In this document: positions 1-5,720 of the stretch, piece after piece | Layout: every line of letters starts with the position of its first letter | Numbering within the stretch: the stretch's first letter is position 1 | NCBI GenBank assembly: GCA_023230265.1 | Contig: JALNXR010000145.1 | Span: forward strand, 1-5,720 | Length of the DNA stretch: 5,720 nt | DNA from: Bacteroidales bacterium | Lineage (GTDB): Bacteria; Bacteroidota; Bacteroidia; Bacteroidales; UBA932 | Direction: 5' to 3' | Notes under the pieces: generated by a model | What the model saw: only the letters and a program-made list of their open reading frames with translations | Database searches by the model: none | What the model was told of the DNA's origin: nothing | Translations under genes and position numbers: made by a program

Positions 1-1
1 G

Positions 2-1975
2 AGCAGAACTGCAAATAACAAGGATGCCCTTCTGAGAAGTATCCCAAGATTCAGACCCGATTTTGATGCTTACAATCCTGACGGAAGTATAAACATAATT
101 CCAACAAACACTACAATAGAGAACCCTTACATTACCTATTTCAACCGTAGCGATGGTTTGGGTAAGTCTTTCTATGGCACCGCCTTTGCAGAATTAAAGA
201 TCCTGCCAGGACTTAAGTTCAGATCTGCCGGAACAATAAACTACTCCAACTCAGCATACGACTCTTTTGCCAGAAAAGGGACTCAGGGTTATCCTTCTAC
301 ATATAACTACAGAACCCTATCTGTATCTGAATCAAATACAAAGGTTTGGGACAACACTCTAAACTATGCAGCAGTGTTTGGCAAACATGATATAGTTGCA
401 GTAATCGGGCAATCAATAGAGAAGTTTGGAGCTAAAAGACTCAGCGCTGACGGAGAAGGATTCCCTGACGAAGAGATACTCATTAATATCGACAGTGGAG
501 CAGATACATACGGAAGCAGTGATGAGTACGGTAGTGCACTGGCATCTTTCTTTGCCAGAGCAAACTATAAGTATATGAACAGGTATCTGGTTACAGCTAC
601 ATTCAGGGCAGATGGTTCATCAAAATTCGGCCCTAATAACCGGTGGGGTTACTTCCCTTCCGGAGCAGTGGCCTGGATTATGTCAGAAGAGGAGTTTATG
701 AAGCCGATCAATGACATTGTTCCGTATCTTAAGCTCAGATTCTCAATAGGAGAATCAGGATCACAGAACCTGGGATACTACGACTGGATGACCACTCTTA
801 CTGCAGCACCCTATTCAGAACAGGCTGGTATAACACCCTCAAATCTTGGAAATCCCTCTTTGCAATGGGAGAGCTCAACTCTTACAGACATAGGTATTGA
901 CTTTGGTCTGTTTAAAGAGAGAATCCGCGGTACCATAGGTTACTACAGCAAGTATGTTGATAACCTGATATATACCGGATCGGTACCTCCAAACTCTTCA
1001 TTCCAGACCATCAATCAGAATATAGGATCCATCACAAACAAGGGATGGGAGTTTGAAATAAGAGGCGAAATTATCAAGAAAAAGGATATGGTGCTTGAAC
1101 TTGGTTTTAATATTGCTACCAACAGCAGCATTGTCAACAGACTGGACGGAGTTCAGAAAGAGATTGTTATGCCTTATTACTATGAGTATGTAAAACTCGT
1201 TGAGGGTGGCAAAATCGGAGACTGGTTCGGGTACAAAACAGCCGGAAGACTTTTTGCTACATCTGAGGAAATCTTTGCTCTTAAACCAATAAATCCAACC
1301 ACAGGAGCACAATTGACTTACCGGACATCCAAAGAGTTACCGGGTGACCCATATGTTTTGGACCAGGATGGTGACGGAAGAATTACAAAGACTGACCGTG
1401 TTGCAATCGGTAACTTTAACCCAAAATTCTACGGAGGTTTTAATCTGAACTTCACATGGAAGGACCTCTTTGCATCTGCCAATTTCTCTTACTCCTACGG
1501 TGCAAAAAGATTATGGGATTATGCATATTCTGCAGTAAACTCAGGTGCAGGAACCTATAACGCATACAATTATCTGTTGGATAACGGATATGTATTCACA
1601 AGAGACCCGATGTCTGCAATTCCCAGAATGGGACTCTCTTATGTTGGAGCAGTACTTACACAAGATTACATCTTTGATGCCTCCTATATCAAACTTACAT
1701 CTTTGAATCTGAATTACAGATTGCCGAGAAAATGGTTTGATAAGAAATTCCTCTCCAACGTAGATATAACTTTCCAGGCAGCAAACCTATTTACAATCAC
1801 CAAATATCCCGGTTTTGACCCTCAGGGGAACTTCGGAAGTACAGATATGACTGCTAGATATGTGGTTGGGACCAGAAGCTCACAGGAACTGATTGGTGTG
1901 GGTACAGGTGTTGACTACAGCACTTATCCCACTACAAGAACCTTCAGCCTGGGATTAAAATTAACCTTTAAATAG
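2..1975 (+). CDS. SusC/RagA-family TonB-dependent outer-membrane transporter, 5'-truncated by the window edge
   Basis: This is the C-terminal part (657 codons plus stop) of a SusC-type TonB-dependent receptor, the outer-membrane barrel that imports SusD-captured ligands using TonB energy. The frame is open from base 2, so the TTG at 158 is an internal codon and not the start; the residues before it (for example NPYITYFNRSDG) are normal SusC sequence. SusC proteins usually have about 1000 residues, so the signal peptide, the carboxypeptidase-regulatory-like domain, the plug and the first strands lie to the left. What remains is alternating aromatic beta-barrel sequence. Family landmarks are ILPGLKF near 200-220, a DQDGDGRITKTD loop at 1361-1396 that fits the EF-hand calcium pattern (D1, D3, D5, G6, I8, D12) and is followed by the usual GNFNPKFYGGFNLNF, then DASYIKLTSLNLNYRLP, ANLFTITKYPGFDP, and the closing strand TRTFSLGLKLTFK. 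It ends 10 bases before the SusD gene. The substrate cannot be read from the sequence. Confidence 0.96.
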   Translation, partial: SRTANNKDALLRSIPRFRPDFDAYNPDGSINIIPTNTTIENPYITYFNRSDGLGKSFYGTAFAELKILPGLKFRSAGTINYSNSAYDSFARKGTQGYPSTYNYRTLSVSESNTKVWDNTLNYAAVFGKHDIVAVIGQSIEKFGAKRLSADGEGFPDEEILINIDSGADTYGSSDEYGSALASFFARANYKYMNRYLVTATFRADGSSKFGPNNRWGYFPSGAVAWIMSEEEFMKPINDIVPYLKLRFSIGESGSQNLGYYDWMTTLTAAPYSEQAGITPSNLGNPSLQWESSTLTDIGIDFGLFKERIRGTIGYYSKYVDNLIYTGSVPPNSSFQTINQNIGSITNKGWEFEIRGEIIKKKDMVLELGFNIATNSSIVNRLDGVQKEIVMPYYYEYVKLVEGGKIGDWFGYKTAGRLFATSEEIFALKPINPTTGAQLTYRTSKELPGDPYVLDQDGDGRITKTDRVAIGNFNPKFYGGFNLNFTWKDLFASANFSYSYGAKRLWDYAYSAVNSGAGTYNAYNYLLDNGYVFTRDPMSAIPRMGLSYVGAVLTQDYIFDASYIKLTSLNLNYRLPRKWFDKKFLSNVDITFQAANLFTITKYPGFDPQGNFGSTDMTARYVVGTRSSQELIGVGTGVDYSTYPTTRTFSLGLKLTFK

Positions 1976-1985
1976 AAGCTGAAAT

Positions 1986-3455
1986 ATGAAAACAATATTT
2001 AAAATATCTACAATCATTCTTGTGATCACGGCTCTCACCTCCTGTGACAAGTTTCTGAGCCTGAATCCGCCTCACAAGATGGTACTGGACAATGCAGTAA
2101 CAACCTACGATGGTGCAGTTTCGATACTAAACGGCATGTACGCCTCGACCACTAATATTACCGGGAGTTTATATGTCTCTTTGTCAGCACAGGCTGGTAT
2201 AGCCAGGGCTAACAGCACCACGTACTATCCTATGTCATACAACTCTACCTATTCGGCTTTATCAGGTTTCTGGCAGGGATTGTTCGGGTCCATTAATGCT
2301 GCAAACGCTGCAATAATTGGAATTGGAGATCTCCCCGACAGCAAATTCCCCTCTTTGGAAAACAAGCAGACAATGTTGGGAGAGGCAAGGACATTCAGAG
2401 CATGGAACTATGCTCACCTACTTTGGTGCTTCTCACACTTCTGGGCAGACGACGAATACGGAGTTCTGTGGAGAGAAGAGCTGGCTGATTTTAACAATAT
2501 ATTTGCAGACAGGATATCAGTGAAAGAGAGTTACGAAAAAATAATTGCTGATCTGGACGCTGGTATCGCATCTCTTCCCGATTACACTACATCCAAGAGA
2601 TTATCCAAGCAGATGGCCCAGGTGATTAAAGCCAAACTGCTTTTAAACAGAGGATGGACAGGAGATTACCAGGAAGCACTGGGAATTGTGAATGATGTTC
2701 TCTCTACCGCTCCCACTACTTTTAAAATGGATCCTGATATGCAGAATATGTTCAAGGATTCATGGGATTCCCAGGAGGTTCTCTTTGCAAGGTATATGGA
2801 AGACGGATCTGGCAGGGCATATTCAGAGGGAACTTATTCCCAGACAATTATCCAGGCCGGTGATCAATGGTCCACAGCAAATCAGGACAATCCTTCATCT
2901 CTTAAGTCCTTCTACCCTGAGTTTGACAACTGGATCAATGCAGACCCCAGATATGATGCAACAATGGGATGGGCCAGAGCGATAAGTTCAACAGGTATTC
3001 TCTATTTCTGCCCCACCAAGCTTGCACGTGAAGGTCGCCCCTCCACAGAGCACATGAACGACAAATTCGCAACTTATTATTTCCGCTTCCCCGAACTCTA
3101 TCTTTTACAGGCAGAACTGAGGGCAAGGACAAATGCAAGCATAGCAAGCTGCATTGAACCTATCAATACAATGCGGTCAAAAAGGACGAACCCTGTTCTT
3201 CCTGCCCTTGCAGCACCTGCATCAAGAGAGGAGATGATGGAGCTTATCTTTAAGGAGTATTGCCTGGAACTCTATATGGAGAACGGAAGCGAGTGGTTTG
3301 CAGCTCTGAGGTTTCAGAAGAACAGTCAACCAATTCTTTACCTGTTGAAACCTGATGTTACACCTGTTGACCCCAATCTTTACTGCTGGCCGATACCCTC
3401 TACCGAGACCAGTACTAATAATTTTATCAAATCCAACCCGGGTTATGACAATTAA
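1986..3455 (+). CDS. SusD/RagB-family nutrient-binding outer-membrane lipoprotein
   Basis: A complete 489-residue SusD-like protein, close to the usual 450-600. SusD proteins sit on the outside of the outer membrane as a hinged lid on the SusC barrel and bind the ligand. The signal peptide has KTIFK, a hydrophobic core and the lipobox LTSC, which predicts lipidation at Cys20, followed by DKFLSLNPP, a typical SusD mature N-terminus. The helical, TPR-like body includes GEARTFRAW (132-140), then YAHLLWCFSHFW, a helix with YEKIIADLDAGIASLP, and QVIKAKLLLNRG. The C-terminal RagB/SusD part has the FRFPELYLLQAE helix, LIFKEYCLELYMENGSEWFA with its arginine near 442, and the closing CWPIPSTE (467-474) and NPGY. 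The start ATG has no Shine-Dalgarno but an A-rich leader, as is usual in this phylum. It lies 10 bases after the SusC stop and 12 before the next gene, so the two are co-transcribed. Confidence in the family is very high; the ligand is unknown. Confidence 0.97.
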   Translation: MKTIFKISTIILVITALTSCDKFLSLNPPHKMVLDNAVTTYDGAVSILNGMYASTTNITGSLYVSLSAQAGIARANSTTYYPMSYNSTYSALSGFWQGLFGSINAANAAIIGIGDLPDSKFPSLENKQTMLGEARTFRAWNYAHLLWCFSHFWADDEYGVLWREELADFNNIFADRISVKESYEKIIADLDAGIASLPDYTTSKRLSKQMAQVIKAKLLLNRGWTGDYQEALGIVNDVLSTAPTTFKMDPDMQNMFKDSWDSQEVLFARYMEDGSGRAYSEGTYSQTIIQAGDQWSTANQDNPSSLKSFYPEFDNWINADPRYDATMGWARAISSTGILYFCPTKLAREGRPSTEHMNDKFATYYFRFPELYLLQAELRARTNASIASCIEPINTMRSKRTNPVLPALAAPASREEMMELIFKEYCLELYMENGSEWFAALRFQKNSQPILYLLKPDVTPVDPNLYCWPIPSTETSTNNFIKSNPGYDN

Positions 3456-3467
3456 AAATTCAGAAAA

Positions 3468-4283
3468 ATGAAGAGAATAATTTTTTTACTAATATTTGGA
3501 TTGGTGCCATTTTTCTACGCTTGCAGCGATAAGAGCGAATTGTTGGTTCCGATTCCTGACGACATCACATTCAATGAGTTGCAGTTGTCACCCTATACTC
3601 ATAATATTCCGGACAACGGTTTTACATCCAAAGGAGTGACATTCAACACAAAGAAGAACGGCAACGGCACCTATAGCGGATTTGCCTACTCCAATCAGAA
3701 TAACCGCTCCTTTGTATGGAGTGACAGCCAGACTGCAAGAGATACAAATCTCTACAGCGTCTACACATCATACCGGAATATGACCGAAGTATTTGCAGTA
3801 GCCTGTGCAAACAGTGAGGCAGATACCTATTTCACTATTCAGCAGCCGACCATTGTTGAGCATATCCTGGTAGCCAATACGACATATAACTATTTGGCAA
3901 TGACTTATGGGGTAAACTCAGGGACTTCTCCCATAGCCAACCCGAACATCCCATCTGCTCCAAAAGCAATATGGAACACCTTTGCTCCGGGAGTTACCAG
4001 AAAGCTCAATCTCACCGGTGACTATTACAAGATAGTTGCAAAAGGTTATAATGGCAATACTCAGACAGGCACTGTGGATATCTATCTCTGCTGCAGAAAG
4101 ACCGCAGATCCTGCCAACCCCGATTTTGCCTTCCTGAGAACTGACTGGGTAAAAGCAGATCTTACCGCCCTGGGAGCAGTTACCAAGGTTACATTCAGCA
4201 CAGAAAGTTCATACGAGGATGGGACCGGTAATGACCTTATACACTCCTGGTTCTGCATAGACGGTATCAGACTTAAAAAATAA
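3468..4283 (+). CDS. DUF4465-family lipoprotein, probable accessory surface ligand-binding protein
   Basis: A 271-residue protein with a lipoprotein signal peptide: MKRIIF, a hydrophobic stretch, then FYAC with the predicted lipidated Cys19. The next residues, SDKSE, resemble the acidic signal that sends Bacteroidota lipoproteins to the cell surface. Phe at -3 of the lipobox is not the commonest residue but is tolerated. The mature part matches my memory of DUF4465, an all-beta domain of unknown function: FTSKGVTFN near 52-60, YSGFAYSNQ, NLYSVYT, the strand EVFAVAC, VANTTYNYLAMTYG, a KLNLTGDYYKIVAKGYNG block, VDIYLCCRK (203-211), DWVKADLTALGAV, and the end HSWFCIDGIRL. Besides Cys19 it has Cys113, the adjacent pair Cys208-Cys209, and Cys263. 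It starts 12 bases after SusD and ends 5 bases before the thioredoxin-like gene. Family membership is judged from conserved blocks without a search; a ligand-binding role is inferred from location and neighbours. A run of seven T lies in the signal-peptide codons (3481-3487). Confidence 0.85.
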   Translation: MKRIIFLLIFGLVPFFYACSDKSELLVPIPDDITFNELQLSPYTHNIPDNGFTSKGVTFNTKKNGNGTYSGFAYSNQNNRSFVWSDSQTARDTNLYSVYTSYRNMTEVFAVACANSEADTYFTIQQPTIVEHILVANTTYNYLAMTYGVNSGTSPIANPNIPSAPKAIWNTFAPGVTRKLNLTGDYYKIVAKGYNGNTQTGTVDIYLCCRKTADPANPDFAFLRTDWVKADLTALGAVTKVTFSTESSYEDGTGNDLIHSWFCIDGIRLKK

Positions 4284-4288
4284 ATGCT

Positions 4289-5437
4289 ATGAAACATATA
4301 TCAGCTCTTACACTTTTAATAATCATCTGTGGACTGGGATATTCCCAGAACAGGAGTGTCAACCTGCTTAAAAATGAACCCTACGATAAGGTTGCCAAAC
4401 TTGCAAAGAAGGAGAACAAACTGCTTTTTCTGGACTTTGGTTCACCAAGATGTTCTCCCTGCCTCTATATGAAAAACAACATATTTACCATTGACAGTGT
4501 TGCAGATTTTGTCAATGAGCATTTTATCAGTGTGGATTATACAGAGGGAGATGAGAAGAAGAGACTGAGCGGGATATATGGTGTTTACTCAGAACCGGTA
4601 TTTCTGATTGTGGATCCCCTGGACGGTAAACTATTGCACAGAACCCAGGGGAAATCCACTGCCGGAGAGATGCTTGAGAGATTCAGGCAGGGAATGGACC
4701 GGGAGAATAATCTCGCCGCCCAGAACCGTGATTATGAAAACGGAAGAAGAGACCCTGCCTTTATTCTCTCATACATAAACACTCTTCACATTGCCGGACT
4801 CAGAGATCAAAAACAATCTGTACTTGAAAACATTTTTCCTGATGACTTCCCTCTTGATTCACTGACTAAGCCTACATACTGGGAACTCTACAGAAAGTTT
4901 GACGAATCGGCAGTCAGCAGACAGTCACTCTTTGTAATGGACAATCTTAAATTATTCTCTGACCTTTATGGAGAGAGAAATGTCCATTCCAAAATTGATA
5001 TACTCTACGGAGGAATGTCCCGGGTTTATATTTTCGGAAAAGTTGCTCCGTTGGAGGATCCTATGTTCAAAACAATCCTTGAGTACGCACAGAAATCTGA
5101 TCACCCAAAAGCTTCTGAATGGCTTACTTATCTTGTCCCTGCCCATTATAAATTTTCTGACTGGGTGAGGTTTGCAAAAGAGATAGAGAACGCAATGGCA
5201 TTCAATATCCTTAAAGGTGATGCAAGATTTATGTACAAAAAGATGATGTCAGAACAGCTTGCATGGTATTGCAACGACATAAAAGCCCTGCCCTACTCTA
5301 TAAAGTGGATAGATGAACTGTTAAGTATTACACCTGAGCAGGAGAAGAGAAAGTCTCTTATTGAAACAAGGGAGAGTGTTGTTGCAAAGATTGAAATAAT
5401 CAGCAAACAGAGTTCCTCTGTAAACCAGACAGAGTAA
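4289..5437 (+). CDS. Exported thioredoxin-fold protein with CxxC motif and helical C-terminal domain
   Basis: A 382-residue exported protein. Residues 1-19 are a signal peptide, with probable cleavage near GYS/Q. Cys14 lies in LIIIC, but Ile at -1 makes lipidation unlikely. Residues about 28-135 form a thioredoxin-like domain (thioredoxin_7/DsbD-C type): the strand KLLFLDFGS, the redox motif Cys55-Ser-Pro-Cys58 (bases 4451-4462) preceded by PR instead of the usual Trp, the helix YMKNNIF, VNEHFISVDY, YGVYSEPVFLIVD with the expected cis-proline at Pro103, and a closing GKLLHRTQG strand. Residues about 140-382 are mostly helical; YENGRRDPAFILSYINTL and the late LAWYCNDIKALPYSIKWIDELL look TPR-like. 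This architecture is common in Bacteroidota, but its substrates are largely unknown. Likely role: a periplasmic or surface thiol-disulfide oxidoreductase; direction (reductase or oxidase) cannot be told. The ATG at 4284 is followed two codons later by TGA, so 4289 is the start. It is the last gene of the operon. Confidence 0.9.
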   Translation: MKHISALTLLIIICGLGYSQNRSVNLLKNEPYDKVAKLAKKENKLLFLDFGSPRCSPCLYMKNNIFTIDSVADFVNEHFISVDYTEGDEKKRLSGIYGVYSEPVFLIVDPLDGKLLHRTQGKSTAGEMLERFRQGMDRENNLAAQNRDYENGRRDPAFILSYINTLHIAGLRDQKQSVLENIFPDDFPLDSLTKPTYWELYRKFDESAVSRQSLFVMDNLKLFSDLYGERNVHSKIDILYGGMSRVYIFGKVAPLEDPMFKTILEYAQKSDHPKASEWLTYLVPAHYKFSDWVRFAKEIENAMAFNILKGDARFMYKKMMSEQLAWYCNDIKALPYSIKWIDELLSITPEQEKRKSLIETRESVVAKIEIISKQSSSVNQTE

Positions 5438-5476
5438 TCCAGACTGAAATACCCGGGCAGAATGAAACAAGGGGTG
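5438..5476. other. Short convergent intergenic gap without a clear terminator
   Basis: These 39 bases separate the stop codon of the thioredoxin-like gene from the stop codon of the histidine kinase on the other strand. They hold a CCCGGG palindrome and a weak possible six-base stem, ATACCC (5449-5454) with GGGTGT (5472-5477), whose loop is 17 bases and which includes a T-G pair. No T-run follows on either strand, so I do not call an intrinsic terminator. Confidence 0.6.
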
Positions 5477-5720
5477 TTAAAGTGTAAAGAAAAATGTCGA
5501 ACCTGTTCCGGGGTGTGATTTCACCCAGATATCGCCTCCCATCAGATTGAGATACTCTTTTACAATTGTAAGGCCGAGACCGGTGCCCTCGTGGTAACCG
5601 GTCTTGCTGTGTTCTGTCTGGTAGAAACGCTTGAAAACGTAGTCAATTTCATCCGGTGCAATACCCCTGCCGGTATCCCTTACGAAATAGATAATCCCTG
5701 GATCTCTGTTATCGCAATTT
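5477..5720 (-). CDS. Sensor histidine kinase, C-terminal end of the ATPase domain (truncated by the window edge)
   Basis: The minus-strand frame entering from the right edge encodes 80 residues and a TAA stop (complement of 5477-5479). It is the end of a HATPase_c domain: IIYFVRDTGRGIAPDEI holds the G1 box DTGRGI (DxGxG; 5660-5677), VFKRFYQ is the F box, EGTGLGLTIVKEY holds the G2 glycine box GTGLGL (within 5570-5590), and LMGGDIWVKSHPGTGSTFFFTL is the standard last strand pair. The protein stops right after FTL, so no receiver domain follows and it is not a SusR/BT-type hybrid with a C-terminal receiver and AraC domain. The sensor, dimerisation and phospho-accepting histidine parts lie outside the window. 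It converges on the uptake operon with 39 bases between the stop codons, so it is a separate transcription unit; whether it controls the operon cannot be told. Confidence 0.95.
   Translation of the reverse strand, partial: NCDNRDPGIIYFVRDTGRGIAPDEIDYVFKRFYQTEHSKTGYHEGTGLGLTIVKEYLNLMGGDIWVKSHPGTGSTFFFTL

Noticed and set aside
158..160. TTG codon as a possible start of a short 605-residue transporter
   Set aside because: The same frame is open back to base 2 and the upstream codons encode normal SusC-family sequence, so the gene is simply cut by the window edge.
998..1312. 104-codon open frame on the minus strand inside the SusC gene
   Set aside because: It lies wholly within a well-supported gene, has no recognisable domain and its translation looks like an antisense shadow.
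2317..3147. Several open frames of 68-97 codons on both strands inside the SusD gene
   Set aside because: All are out of frame with a clear SusD protein and show no signal peptide, motif or start context of their own.
4082..4297. Minus-strand frame of 71 codons across the DUF4465/thioredoxin-like junction
   Set aside because: It overlaps two well-supported coding ends and its translation has no recognisable features.
4328..4333. Cys14 of the thioredoxin-like protein as a lipoprotein cysteine
   Set aside because: The residue before it is Ile, not Ala, Gly or Ser, so signal peptidase II cleavage is unlikely; a normal signal peptide fits better.
4952..5168. Two overlapping open frames (64 and 66 codons, opposite strands) in the thioredoxin-like gene
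   Set aside because: They are shadows within the continuous helical C-terminal coding region and have no family resemblance.
5511..5526. GGGTG-TGATTT-CACCC hairpin as a terminator for the operon
   Set aside because: The stem is only five pairs, lies inside the kinase coding region (the SHPGTG codons) and is not followed by a T-run on either strand.

Overview
The window looks like chromosomal DNA from a Bacteroidota member, most likely of the order Bacteroidales. The evidence is a SusC/SusD outer-membrane nutrient-uptake pair, lipoproteins with Bacteroidota-style signal peptides, no Shine-Dalgarno sequences but A-rich leaders before the start codons, and moderate GC (roughly 40-45% by eye). 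I cannot name the genus or species.

Layout: four plus-strand genes lie head to tail with gaps of 10, 12 and 5 bases, so they are almost certainly one operon. They are (1) the C-terminal two thirds of a SusC-family TonB-dependent transporter, open at the left edge (2-1975); (2) a complete SusD/RagB-family surface lipoprotein (1986-3455); (3) a DUF4465-type lipoprotein (3468-4283); and (4) an exported thioredoxin-fold protein with a CxxC motif and a long helical C-terminal region (4289-5437). After a 39-base gap the minus strand carries the last 80 codons of a sensor histidine kinase (5477-5720, running off the right edge), convergent with the operon.

How the genes probably work together: SusC forms the outer-membrane barrel and SusD the lid that captures ligand at the cell surface. 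The DUF4465 lipoprotein is a likely accessory ligand-binding protein at the same surface. The thioredoxin-like protein would act in the periplasm or beyond, on disulfides of the imported substrate or of the machinery itself. No glycoside hydrolase, peptidase, anti-sigma factor or SusR-like regulator is visible, so the substrate is unknown. The operon promoter and any riboswitch or leader must lie to the left of the window.

There is no gene-free stretch longer than 39 bases. I saw no RNA gene, CRISPR array, insertion sequence or convincing terminator. The part least explained by standard knowledge is the coupling of a DUF4465 lipoprotein and a thioredoxin/helical-domain protein to a SusCD pair. 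This is a modest lead, not a clear new system.
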